This document shows positions 40,605 to 49,397 of a stretch of 53,947 nucleotides of DNA, one piece after another. Source of the stretch: an uncultured bacterium (lineage in GTDB: Bacteria > Bacillota > Clostridia > Oscillospirales > Ruminococcaceae); NCBI GenBank assembly GCA_905215595.1, contig CAJMQZ010000001.1:1-53947 (forward strand), written 5' to 3'. The stretch's first letter is position 1. Each line of letters begins with the position of its first letter. A program made the translations under genes and the position numbers. Below the pieces are notes generated by a model, which had not been told where the DNA came from, did not search any database, and worked only from the letters and a program-made list of their open reading frames with translations.

Positions 40605-41742
40605 AATAAAAGAGTTTGAGAACATCCCGGACATCGACATTGAAGGCGAAGAAACGCTGGAAGAAGCTGTGGCCGATTGCAAGGCGCTGTTTGGCAAGTA
40701 CAACAAAGAACTTTTCAACGGTGAGGTATCGTTGGAACGGTGTTCTGAAGCACGGCTTGTCCTTTTGACACTGGCACATCGTTCGCATCACAACATGGAG
40801 TACAGCACGGCGTGTCTGAAAGCGGAACTGCTGCCTACGAGCACGGGGCCGAATTTGGACAACCTTGCTCCGCTTGTTGGAGTGGAACGCCTGGAAGCCG
40901 GAAAAGCCACGGCGGTTATTCGATTCACACTATCTGCGCCGAGAACGAGTGCAACCGGAATCCCGGAAGGAACACAGGTGAGAACGGCAGACAAACGGTA
41001 TTTCAAAACCGAAAAGTATGCGGAGATCTTACCCGGCGAACTGACCGTGGACGTAGTTGCCGTGGCGGATGAGGCAGGAAGCAACAGCGATGGGATTGCC
41101 GAAGGCGAAATCAATGTGCTGGTGGATCCTATCCCGTATGTGTCCGGGGCAAAAAGTGTTTCGGCAAGCACGGGCGGTACGGATACGGAAGGTGACGATT
41201 CATTTACCAGACGTATCAACTATGCACCTTCGATTTTCTCCGTGGCCGGTCCGGTGGATGCCTATGAATACTTTGCATCGAGCTGGCGGTCCGATGTGGC
41301 AGATACGAAGATCGTTTGCAAGGAAGGATACACGATCCACATTTACTTTCTGATGGCCGGAGGCAGAGTTCCGACAAGGGAAGAATGTACCGGAATGCAG
41401 GAATATTTCGACACGGTAAAGCGCCCGATGGGTGATCTGGTTATTTGCCATGCGCCGGAAGAAATCCCGTATGACATCGAGCTTACTTACCATATTGCCT
41501 TGAGCAATGTCAAGAATGCATCGACGATTCAGGAAAATGTGGAAGCAGCTGTGAAGGAGTATGAAACCTGGCAGAGAAAAATCGGCCGGGACATCGAACC
41601 GGCGGAGCTGATTATGCGTGTACGGGAAGCTGGTGCGAAACGCCCACGTCTGTTGACACCGGTCGAAACAACTGTCTCCGAAATTCAGGTGGCAAAGCTC
41701 CGAAGCTGCAAGGTGACATACGGAGGAATCGAAGATGATTGA
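40597..41742 (+). CDS. Baseplate protein J
   Basis: This 381-residue protein starts at TTG 40597, overlapping gene W. It shows the baseplate J pattern: NLAPLVGVERLEAGKATAVI, IPEGTQVRTADKRYF and TEGDDSFTRRINYAP. It links the wedge to the fibre attachment proteins. Confidence 0.88.
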   Translation: MSKIKEFENIPDIDIEGEETLEEAVADCKALFGKYNKELFNGEVSLERCSEARLVLLTLAHRSHHNMEYSTACLKAELLPTSTGPNLDNLAPLVGVERLEAGKATAVIRFTLSAPRTSATGIPEGTQVRTADKRYFKTEKYAEILPGELTVDVVAVADEAGSNSDGIAEGEINVLVDPIPYVSGAKSVSASTGGTDTEGDDSFTRRINYAPSIFSVAGPVDAYEYFASSWRSDVADTKIVCKEGYTIHIYFLMAGGRVPTREECTGMQEYFDTVKRPMGDLVICHAPEEIPYDIELTYHIALSNVKNASTIQENVEAAVKEYETWQRKIGRDIEPAELIMRVREAGAKRPRLLTPVETTVSEIQVAKLRSCKVTYGGIEDD

Positions 41743-42502
41743 ACTCCACGAAGTTGGCCTAGTCGAAGGGCTACCGCCTGATGTTGCCAAAGAGCCATGG
41801 GTACAGATCCTTGATGCAGTTTTCAGGGAGCGGCGCAAGAAGGAACTGGAAGCTGCCGAACGCTTGAAAATCTACACGGATATTGACCGTGCAGATGAGA
41901 CAGTTCTGGATATTCTTGCGGTTCAGTTCCGCGTTGACTGGTACGACACCAGCTATCCGATTGAAACAAAGCGCAGGATCATCAAAACTGCGCTGGAAGT
42001 CCGTCGGTACTGCGGAACGGAGTGGGCAGTCCAAAAGGCGCTGGCCTCGATTTATCCGAATGTGAAAATAAGTGAATGGTATGACTACGGAGGAAGGCCG
42101 GGCTACTGGCGAATGAACGTAGACATTACCGATGATGGTGTCATTTACTACACACCGGAAGAAATTGAAAAGCGCCTTGGTTATGCCCGGCGCTGTACCG
42201 CTCACCTTGAACACATCATCTACATCGTCGAACCGCATGAACGGTCGCCTGCCTACATCGCCGCAGCACCCAGCGGCATGGCGACATCCTGCACCGTAAA
42301 GCTCCCCGGTAGGATCAAACCGCGAGAGATCGGCGCAAAGGCGTATGTTGCAGGTGCGGTCGGAAGATCGAAAATGCAGGTTGCCGTGGCGCTGCCCGGT
42401 GCCGTTGAAGCAAAGGCTGTGAAAGCACGGGCATTTACGGCAGGCACCGTTGAGCGGTCACACACGGCAATAAACATTATTATTGGAGGACAGACAACGT
42501 GA
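41735..42502 (+). CDS. Tail protein I
   Basis: This 255-residue protein has an N-terminal gpI domain (ETVLDILAVQFRVDWYDTSYP; TEWAVQKALASIYPNVKISEWYDYG, given in parts) followed by about 80 residues with repeated (K)A(R/Y)AF(T)AGTVERS-like units that probably contact the fibre. It overlaps its neighbours. Confidence 0.85.
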   Translation: MIELHEVGLVEGLPPDVAKEPWVQILDAVFRERRKKELEAAERLKIYTDIDRADETVLDILAVQFRVDWYDTSYPIETKRRIIKTALEVRRYCGTEWAVQKALASIYPNVKISEWYDYGGRPGYWRMNVDITDDGVIYYTPEEIEKRLGYARRCTAHLEHIIYIVEPHERSPAYIAAAPSGMATSCTVKLPGRIKPREIGAKAYVAGAVGRSKMQVAVALPGAVEAKAVKARAFTAGTVERSHTAINIIIGGQTT

Positions 42503-43611
42503 GTTGGGAAAAATCTAACTACACCGCCGCCGGTGCCGCCCTGCTGTCGGAATCTCTCTCCGGTGGTGCGCTGGTAATCACCCGCGCTGTGAGCGGCACC
42601 GGTACGGCTGACGCAGACCTTTCGGAGGAAACCGGGGTAAGCGGCGAAACACATGACCTGAAATTGCTGGACATCGAAACCGTTGAAAGCGGCGGTGAGA
42701 CGGCTCGGCGGGTAAAAATCCAGATCACCGGTGCGGATGAAACGTACATCATGCATCAGGTGGGCGTTTACGGCAGGCTGAACGACGATGCCGAAACACT
42801 CCTGTTTATTATGCAGGATGCACGCGGAGTGGAGGTCCCGTCCACGAAAGTGAACGGCGATTTTGAGATTGAGCTGTCGGCGCTGCTTGCTGTGTCGAAC
42901 AAGGCCAATATCAGCATTACCGTTGACCCGCAGATGCAGGCTCTCGCAAAAATGGTCAAGGCAGAAGTCGAGAAGCACAACAAAGATGCTTCCGCTCACG
43001 CCGATGCCATCACCGCCGCCGTCGGCAACGCCATGAAATCCCTCAAGGAATCCGGGGACGTTGTAAGCGAAGAACAGGTCAAGGCTCTTATTCAGGAGCA
43101 GGGCAGCTCTGGCGGGGCTGCTATCATCAAGGACATCACGATCCCCGCAGACGGTTGGGACTGGCAGCGGGAATCTGATGACGAGGAAATGCTGGGGATG
43201 GATGACTTCCGGTGTGTTGTCGATGTTGCAGTTGACGACGTGACGGAGGAAATGTTCCCCAGTGTTGCCTTACATAAAGCGGCCCTTGAGGTCGCAAAGC
43301 GTGCCGGGCTTTGTCCGACGGTGCAGGCTCTCGCCGGTGTCCTGCGCTTTTGGGCAAGGAACATCCCGACGGCGGATATGTCCGCCACGGTGGCGCTGTG
43401 GGCACCGGGAGGTACGGCGGGCGGTGGTTCCGCCTATGTGCTGCCTGTGGCGACGGCGACCCGGCTCGGCGGCGTGAAGATTGGTTCCGGCATTTCCGTG
43501 ACGGCAGACGGAACGGTCACCGTATCGACCAGCGGCATCACCCCGGAGGAAGTCGTATCTGCGGCAGACACGGACAAGATGCTGGACGAGATTTTCCCCG
43601 CAGAAAGTTGA
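42499..43611 (+). CDS. Tail fibre protein with tail-collar N-terminal domain
   Basis: This 370-residue protein starts at GTG 42499. The first 155 residues match the phage tail-collar fibre domain (SNYTAAGAALLSESLSGG; ETYIMHQVGVYGRLND), which attaches to the baseplate. The rest is repetitive, with a coiled segment and GGSAYVLPVATATRLGGVKI. It ends in AADTDKMLDEIF, a motif shared with two downstream genes. Confidence 0.8.
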   Translation: MSWEKSNYTAAGAALLSESLSGGALVITRAVSGTGTADADLSEETGVSGETHDLKLLDIETVESGGETARRVKIQITGADETYIMHQVGVYGRLNDDAETLLFIMQDARGVEVPSTKVNGDFEIELSALLAVSNKANISITVDPQMQALAKMVKAEVEKHNKDASAHADAITAAVGNAMKSLKESGDVVSEEQVKALIQEQGSSGGAAIIKDITIPADGWDWQRESDDEEMLGMDDFRCVVDVAVDDVTEEMFPSVALHKAALEVAKRAGLCPTVQALAGVLRFWARNIPTADMSATVALWAPGGTAGGGSAYVLPVATATRLGGVKIGSGISVTADGTVTVSTSGITPEEVVSAADTDKMLDEIFPAES

Positions 43612-43640
43612 ACGAAACACCGGCATAACAGGAGGCTTAT

Positions 43641-45074
43641 ATGGCAGACAACAAGTTTGTGACTCTCGAAGCTCTCAAATCCACTACGGTGCGCTTGCAG
43701 CAGGAATGGCTCAAGTCCATCTCCAAGGCGGGTCATGCCCGCTTTGAGGTGGCGGAAGCCATCCCTGACGCATCCGCAGCGCAGGAAAACATCATGTATC
43801 TTGTCATGAACGACAAGACGCAGCACTACGACATCTACGCAAAGGTCAATGATGAGGTCGTCCTGCTGGATGATACCACTGTTGATCTTTCCGGCTACGC
43901 CACCAAGGAACAGCTGGAAGCTGTCTCCGGCGGTCTGGGCGGCACGGTGTACGCCGCGACCAAAGCTGACCTGTCCACTTCCGACGACAGCGTGATCTCC
44001 GGCTACTTCGCCCAGAACACGGACGTAAAGCCCAAGAAGGGCGATGTCTTTGTCGTGACCACCACCGTGGACGGTTCCACCTATGAGCAGTCCGCCTATT
44101 TCTATGACGGTTCTGCATGGGTGGCCATGACCGGTTCCGTGGATGCCGATAAGGTCATCCTGCGGGAGAACATCACGTTGGCCGGTGGCTATACGCAGGT
44201 CGGCAACCTGACCAAGAGCCAGAACGGCACGGCGACCTTCTCCACCAAGGGCAAGAGCGTCATGGATGCCCTGACTGAGATTTTCAGCAAGCGGCTCCAG
44301 CCCAGCATCACCGCCCAGCCGTCCATCGGCACGTTCACGCTGACCGGTGCTGGTGCTGTTGAGGCCGGCACTAAGGTAGCTGCTGCGGCCTACTCTGGCG
44401 CAACGCTGAATGCTGGCTCCTACCAGTACGGCCCGGCAACTGGCGTTGTGGCAACCAATTTCAAGGTGGAACGCATCACCAACGCCGCCACCACGCAGGT
44501 TGCATCCGTGGATGCTGCATCCCTGACCGCTGGTTCTGACGACAACGGCGGCGCTGGTTTCGTCATCGGCGATGCAGGCGGTGACAATGCCGTGTCCAGC
44601 CTGAAGTACCGCGTCACTGCCACCCACGGCGCAGGCGTGACCGCAAAGGACAATCTCGGCGCTGACTCCAGCCCGGTCGTTGCCATTGCGGCGAGCAGCA
44701 AGACCAAGGATACCGCTGCCTACACCCCGTTCCGCAACACTTTCTATGGTGCATCTACCAGCAAGCCTGCTCTGGACAGCGCGGCCATCCGCGCACTGGG
44801 CAAGACTGGCAAGGCGTATGCCGCTGGTACGCTGACCATCAATGTCCCCGTCGGTGCGCAGCGTGTGGCAATCGCCTGCATTGCGACTGCAAAGGGTGTC
44901 ACCAAGGTCATCAACGAGACCGCAATGAACGCAGATGTCACCAGCACCTTTGTCAAGTCCACTGTTCCCGTTGAGGGCGCAAACGGCTATGCCGCGAAGG
45001 AGTACAATGTCTGGGTGTTTGAGCCTGCTGTTGCTTACGGCAACGCCGCAGTTCTCAAAGTCACTCTGGGCTGA
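43641..45074 (+). CDS. Tail fibre or appendage protein
   Basis: This 477-residue protein has an N-terminal region with YLVMNDKTQHYDIYAKVNDEVVLL, typical of fibre linkers. A short VMDALTEIF motif follows in the middle, then Gly, Ala and Thr rich beta repeats. The C-terminal half (about 230 residues) looks like an immunoglobulin-like or adhesin domain. It is a late gene downstream of the collar fibre. Confidence 0.7.
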   Translation: MADNKFVTLEALKSTTVRLQQEWLKSISKAGHARFEVAEAIPDASAAQENIMYLVMNDKTQHYDIYAKVNDEVVLLDDTTVDLSGYATKEQLEAVSGGLGGTVYAATKADLSTSDDSVISGYFAQNTDVKPKKGDVFVVTTTVDGSTYEQSAYFYDGSAWVAMTGSVDADKVILRENITLAGGYTQVGNLTKSQNGTATFSTKGKSVMDALTEIFSKRLQPSITAQPSIGTFTLTGAGAVEAGTKVAAAAYSGATLNAGSYQYGPATGVVATNFKVERITNAATTQVASVDAASLTAGSDDNGGAGFVIGDAGGDNAVSSLKYRVTATHGAGVTAKDNLGADSSPVVAIAASSKTKDTAAYTPFRNTFYGASTSKPALDSAAIRALGKTGKAYAAGTLTINVPVGAQRVAIACIATAKGVTKVINETAMNADVTSTFVKSTVPVEGANGYAAKEYNVWVFEPAVAYGNAAVLKVTLG

Positions 45075-45089
45075 TAGGAGGGATAGACA

Positions 45090-45395
45090 ATGGCAGTGAA
45101 TAATACCGCAAAGACCTATGCCAACATGGAGTTCCCGCTGGCTATGAAGCGTCAGGACGCTTTTGCCCTTGATCCTTCCACCGTCTGGCCCACTCTGGCC
45201 GATGCCCAGAACTACGCCAAGACCAATCCGACCGCCTATGTCGGCCAGATGCTGTCCGTCGTTGTGAACGGCACGGCTACTCCGTATGTGATCCAGAATG
45301 CAAACGGCGACCTCGCCCCGTTGGGCGCTGCCGCTGTGACCATTGCTTCGGACGACGAAGCAAACGAAATGCTCACTGAGATTTTCGGCGAGTAA
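45090..45395 (+). CDS. Small tail appendage protein
   Basis: This 101-residue protein contains AKTNPTAYVGQMLSVVVNGTATPY, a pattern of small tail-fibre adaptor proteins, and ends ASDDEANEMLTEIFGE. The end motif is the same as in the genes at 42499 and 45482. Confidence 0.65.
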   Translation: MAVNNTAKTYANMEFPLAMKRQDAFALDPSTVWPTLADAQNYAKTNPTAYVGQMLSVVVNGTATPYVIQNANGDLAPLGAAAVTIASDDEANEMLTEIFGE

Positions 45396-45414
45396 TGCAC
45401 AATCTGTAATCGAC

Positions 45415-45449
45415 CGGCTGTCTGGGAAGTCTGGGCAGCCGGATATTTT
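45415..45449 (+). terminator. Stem-loop between fibre genes
   Basis: CCGGCTG pairs with CAGCCGG around a 15-base loop, followed by ATATTTTAT. It is a weak terminator or processing site. Confidence 0.45.
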
Positions 45450-45481
45450 ATCATGAACAAGTAAGAAAGAGGTATTTTACT

Positions 45482-46327
45482 ATGGCTTACAATGCAAATG
45501 CTCTCGTCCGTCTGGCTGCTCTGAAGGCTCTGGCCGAAAAGACCAAGGCCGAGATCGACAACATCAACACCGACGTTTCCAAGGCCATTAAGTCTCTGGG
45601 CGTTTCCGGCAACACTGTCAGCTTCTACACTAGCGCTGATAAGTCCGGTACTGCGGCATTCACCTTCGACTTCCCGAAGGAGCTGTTCCTCGATCAGGCT
45701 AAGACCACCTTCGTGCAGAAGTTCGCATTCAGCACCGAGACCTACCCCGGCGCTACCGACCCCAAGCTGGCAGGTAAGCCCGTTATGGTTCTGGCTGTGA
45801 AGAGCCAGAACCCTGACAGCTGCTCCTACAGCTTCCTCGATATGTCCGCTCTGGTCGATACCTACAAGGCCAAGGCCACCGGCAAGGATGCTTCCACCAC
45901 CGTTACCATCGCTGGTTATGAGGTGGATGTCAAGGTCAATGTTTCCACTGCTGCCGGCAACGCCCTGGTTCTGAAGGACGATGGTCTGTATGTGGACATC
46001 AGCGGCAAGGCCGACAAGGTGAAGAACGCCACCGCTGGCAACTTCGCCGCTCTGGATGAAAGCGGCAACATGACCGATTCCGGCAAGAAGCCTGCCGACT
46101 TCGTGGCCGCTGAGACCGGCAAGCGTCTGATGACCAACGCAGAAGGCGAAAAGCTGAAGGGCATTTCTGCTGGTGCCACCAAGACCGCCGCCAGCGAGAC
46201 CAACGGTCATATCACCATCGACGGCGTGGACACCACCGTGTACACTGAGCCGTCCGATGTGATCCACGGCACCGTCGCATCCGACAGCGATGTGACCGCT
46301 ATGCTGACCGAGGTTTTCGGCGCATAA
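45482..46327 (+). CDS. Tail fibre-like protein
   Basis: This 281-residue protein has an N-terminal coiled helix, a strand-rich centre, then AKKPADFVAAETGKRLMTN-type linker units as in fibre proteins, and the C-terminal motif VASDSDVTAMLTEVFGA. It is repeat-rich and hydrophilic. A strong terminator follows. Confidence 0.65.
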   Translation: MAYNANALVRLAALKALAEKTKAEIDNINTDVSKAIKSLGVSGNTVSFYTSADKSGTAAFTFDFPKELFLDQAKTTFVQKFAFSTETYPGATDPKLAGKPVMVLAVKSQNPDSCSYSFLDMSALVDTYKAKATGKDASTTVTIAGYEVDVKVNVSTAAGNALVLKDDGLYVDISGKADKVKNATAGNFAALDESGNMTDSGKKPADFVAAETGKRLMTNAEGEKLKGISAGATKTAASETNGHITIDGVDTTVYTEPSDVIHGTVASDSDVTAMLTEVFGA

Positions 46328-46357
46328 GCTGACTGACCTTACCAAAGAAGTATGAGG

Positions 46358-46394
46358 GGCGAGACCGTCACATGGCGGTCTCGCCTGCTTTTTT
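46358..46394 (+). terminator. Strong intrinsic terminator
   Basis: GGCGAGACCG (46358-46367) pairs perfectly with CGGTCTCGCC (46376-46385), followed by TGC and six T. Confidence 0.85.
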
Positions 46395-46411
46395 AGGGAG
46401 GACAAGCGTGA

Positions 46412-46834
46412 ATGAATATTATCGCACTCGTAACCCACCTGAAACTGGTAGCACAGGAAGCAAAGAAGTATGCGGCAAGTCTGGCAAGTGAGCTGTCCAA
46501 TGCAACGCTGGAAGCAATGCAGGAAATGGACAGGGCAAAGGCTGACCGGCTGTCCTCTGTGTCTGTCACGATCAAGGCAGACGGCTGGGTGGAGGATGAA
46601 ACGTGGGAGGAATACCCCATGCGTTATGACATCACTGCCGCAGATGTGACGGCGACCGATCGCGCAGACATCATCTTGTCGCCGAACAGTTTGACCGCCG
46701 CGATGGACTGTGGTGTCTGTCAGACCTGCGAAACGCAGACCGGGAAAATTTGTATCTGGGCGAAGAAAGCCCCGGCGGAAGCGCTGACTGCTGAGTACCG
46801 GATCATTCAGGGCGAAAAGCCAAAGGAGGACTAA
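46412..46834 (+). CDS. Hypothetical tail-region protein
   Basis: This 140-residue protein starts with a helix (IIALVTHLKLVAQEAKKYA), then a strand-rich part. Two Cys in CGVCQTCETQTGKICIW hint at a metal site. GGGAGG lies before ATG 46412. It is the first gene after a strong terminator, so it may have its own promoter. Confidence 0.6.
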   Translation: MNIIALVTHLKLVAQEAKKYAASLASELSNATLEAMQEMDRAKADRLSSVSVTIKADGWVEDETWEEYPMRYDITAADVTATDRADIILSPNSLTAAMDCGVCQTCETQTGKICIWAKKAPAEALTAEYRIIQGEKPKED

Positions 46835-46837
46835 CAC

Positions 46838-47230
46838 ATGGCATATGGAAACGTGAATGTCGCCGTGCCTGGCGTGTCGAACGATGAATCCAGCTATCTG
46901 AAAACAGAACAGGCCGGTGCCCCCGGCGGCGTGGCAACGCTGGATGCGGATGGTAAGCTGTCTGAATCGCAGCGTCCGGCGGTGGACGCATACACCAAGG
47001 CCCAGACCGATCAGAACATCAGCACCGCCGTTGATGCCCACAACTCTGCGGACACTGCACATGGTGACATCCGCGCCAGCGTGGCAGCGATGCGCGGCAG
47101 TATCAATGCAATCGAGCTGAAATTCGGCACAAACGTGACGAAAAATCCTTTTTCCGCCACGTTCAGCAGCCTTGACGGCCTGACCGTCACTGGCGTGTGG
47201 AACGCAGAACAGGCAAGGGTGGAGTTCTGA
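46838..47230 (+). CDS. Hypothetical fibre-like protein
   Basis: This 130-residue protein contains SYLKTEQAGAPGGVATLDADGKL and KAQTDQNISTAVDAHNSADTAH, segments common in trimeric fibre shafts. Its stop overlaps the start of the Avd-like gene (TGATG). It is likely a fibre adaptor expressed with the DGR cassette. Confidence 0.6.
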   Translation: MAYGNVNVAVPGVSNDESSYLKTEQAGAPGGVATLDADGKLSESQRPAVDAYTKAQTDQNISTAVDAHNSADTAHGDIRASVAAMRGSINAIELKFGTNVTKNPFSATFSSLDGLTVTGVWNAEQARVEF

Positions 47231-47805
47231 TGGCTGAAACATTCAAGGTCGGCGCGAATGCGCGGGAGCTGCTGCGCTACACCCAGAGGGCGACCCGCAT
47301 TGTCACCGACGACATCAGCCGGAGCGATGCCCGGAAGATCATCCAGAAGGTCGCGGCGCTCGAAGATGTGCGCGACATCCAGAAGGTGTGCGGCACTGCC
47401 GTCCATGCACTCGACACACGGGACAGGGAGGGCTTTTCCAAGAGCACGTTCCGGCTGTATGGCGAGGGCATCCGGCTGACCGCCCGGCAAATCCTGCTGG
47501 ATGCACACGCGGCGAATAACGTCAATTTCCAGACCGACTACAACAAGCGCGTTGAGAAGATTGGCGCAGTCGTGGACGGCTGCTCTCTGCTGCTGGAATA
47601 CCTGACCATCTGCACGGAGGAAGGTATCATCAGCGCGAAGAAAGCCGGTATCTGGACAAAGAAGGTCACGGACGTAAAATACCCGGCGATGAAGTGGCTC
47701 ACGTCGGAACGCGGACGTGCCGAAAAACTCCGGGCAGAAGCGGAACGGAAGCGGCTGACCGAACAGGCTGCCGCCCTGAAAGCTGTCCTTTACCCGGAAC
47801 CGTAA
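47230..47805 (+). CDS. avd: Avd-like DGR accessory protein (four-helix bundle)
   Basis: This 191-residue, wholly helical protein shows four long amphipathic helices separated by short loops (ELLRYTQRATRIV; AHALDTRDREGFSKS-like turn; VEKIGAVVDGCSLLLEYLTIC) and a charged tail. It lies directly before the template repeat and RT, the standard place for Avd, which forms a pentamer that binds the RT and template RNA. At 191 residues it is longer than the usual 120 or so. The call rests on position and helix pattern; the gene symbol is by analogy. Confidence 0.65.
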   Translation: MAETFKVGANARELLRYTQRATRIVTDDISRSDARKIIQKVAALEDVRDIQKVCGTAVHALDTRDREGFSKSTFRLYGEGIRLTARQILLDAHAANNVNFQTDYNKRVEKIGAVVDGCSLLLEYLTICTEEGIISAKKAGIWTKKVTDVKYPAMKWLTSERGRAEKLRAEAERKRLTEQAAALKAVLYPEP

Positions 47806-47818
47806 ACGCACAGCGGGC

Positions 47819-47850
47819 AACCGCTTTGCATAAAGGGTGCGGTTTGTTTG
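47819..47850 (+). terminator. Stem-loop before the template repeat
   Basis: AACCGC (47819-47824) pairs with GCGGTT (47839-47844), then TGTTTG. It may end the upstream transcript or mark the 5' side of the DGR RNA. The gene-free stretch 47806-48147 holds this hairpin, the template repeat, and about 170 bases of spacer that in other DGRs is part of the structured template RNA. Confidence 0.45.
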
Positions 47851-47856
47851 TCTGAC

Positions 47857-47976
47857 GCTGCCATTTGGTGGCTGCGCTCTCCGAACACCAACAATAACAA
47901 CAACGTCTGGAACGTCAACACCGATGGCTCCAACAACAACAACTGGTACAACAACTCCTATGGTGTTCGCCCCGCT
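47857..47976 (+). repeat. DGR template repeat (TR)
   Basis: A 120-base template rich in AAC and AAT codons reads through as WWLRSPNTNNNNNVWNV and so on. VR1 (49887-50006) differs at 18 positions, 17 of them TR adenines. VR2 (7445-7543) differs at 16, all TR adenines. The flanks diverge at both ends. Adenine-only change is the mark of mutagenic retrohoming. Confidence 0.96.
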
Positions 47977-48147
47977 CTGATGGAACCGTGTGACGAGTAG
48001 GCATAAGCTGAAAGCAGTGCGCCCATCAAAGGAAACCGCATCCTGTCGCTTGCCGATGCAGGCAAGTGATAAATACATCCCGCTGAGGTGGGCCATCCCT
48101 GCCGGATGCAGCCCACTACCGCAGCAGCGAACCAGCGGAGGGTCATT

Positions 48148-49377
48148 TTGACATACGAAGAACTGTGCAGCTTTGAGGTGCTTTACAAAGCCTACCTCGA
48201 AGCCCGGAAGGGAAAACGCAACAAGAGCAAAACAATCGAGTATGAATCCCATGCATTGGCTTGCACGGAAAAGCTCTCCCGTAAGCTGGCTGTCTGCAAT
48301 GTGCGGCAGCCAGACGGGAGCATCCGGCAGCAGATACGCTATGTGCCAAGTAAGTTTGAGGTCTTTGCCGTCTACGAGCCGAAGCGCCGCATGGTACACG
48401 CCCCCGCATTTGTGGACAAGGTGGTGCTGCACGCTCTGGTCGATAACATCCTGTATGATGCCCTGACAAAGAGCTTTATCCGGGACAGCCACGCCAGCCA
48501 GACCGGCAAAGGCACAGACGACGGCCTGATGCGCCTGAAAACCCACATGGTGGACTATTACCGCCGTGAGGGCCACGGCGCGGACGGCTGGGTGCTGAAA
48601 GGCGACGTGCGGCATTTCTTCGCCAGCATCGACCACCGGAAGCTAAAACGCAAGCTCAAAGCCGTGCTGGATAAGCGCGGCGTTGACCCGCGTGTCTATG
48701 AGCTGCTTTGCATCTACATCGACGTGATGGAGGACGGCTTGCCGCTGGGCTACCAGACGAGCCAGCTTTTCGCCCTCATGTTTTTGGACGAGTTCGACCA
48801 CATCATCAAAGAAAAGTACCGCATCAAATACTATGGCCGATACATGGATGATTTCTACATCATCTGTTCGGACAAGCGGAAATTGCAGTGCATTCTCCGG
48901 GATGTGCGGGCGCTCATGGACAGTTACGGCCTTGAGCTGAACCAGAAAACCGCCATCTTCCCGTTGAGGAACGGTATTGATTTTCTGGGCTTTCACTCCT
49001 ACCTGACCGACACCGGCGCGGTCATCCAAAAGCTGCGCCGGGATAGCTCCAAGCGGATGAAGAACAAGATCAAGTATTGGGAAACAGCATACCCCGCAGG
49101 CGAAGTAACCAAGCAGGAAATCCTGCGGAGCTTTGATGCGTGGGATGCCCATGCCGCCCATGGTGAAACCTATTCTTTACGCCGCAAGTACGCTGACCGG
49201 CTCGAAAAATTGCTTGACTGTAAAATTCCTATCCATCGAAAAATCAACTCGAACAAACTCGCGCGTGACAGACGGCGGGCGCGGCAATGCCGCTGCATCT
49301 ACAAGGTGCAGCACAAAGCCCTGTCCCTCTCTGAATCGCAGAACACGCGGCCTGCGGAGATCATGCCGTGGGCCTGA
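48148..49377 (+). CDS. DGR reverse transcriptase
   Basis: This 409-residue protein has the DGR-type RT domain with LPLGYQTSQL (SQ motif at about residue 205) and the catalytic YMDD at 232-235. The start TTG 48148 is chosen because GGAGGG lies five bases before it and the next residues, TYEELCSFEVLYKAYLEARK, match the usual beginning of this family. It copies TR RNA with adenine-directed errors into cDNA that replaces VR. The C-terminal part is basic. It is complete, with all core motifs. Confidence 0.95.
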   Translation: MTYEELCSFEVLYKAYLEARKGKRNKSKTIEYESHALACTEKLSRKLAVCNVRQPDGSIRQQIRYVPSKFEVFAVYEPKRRMVHAPAFVDKVVLHALVDNILYDALTKSFIRDSHASQTGKGTDDGLMRLKTHMVDYYRREGHGADGWVLKGDVRHFFASIDHRKLKRKLKAVLDKRGVDPRVYELLCIYIDVMEDGLPLGYQTSQLFALMFLDEFDHIIKEKYRIKYYGRYMDDFYIICSDKRKLQCILRDVRALMDSYGLELNQKTAIFPLRNGIDFLGFHSYLTDTGAVIQKLRRDSSKRMKNKIKYWETAYPAGEVTKQEILRSFDAWDAHAAHGETYSLRRKYADRLEKLLDCKIPIHRKINSNKLARDRRRARQCRCIYKVQHKALSLSESQNTRPAEIMPWA

Positions 49378-49397
49378 ACGAAAACAAGGAGGTAACA

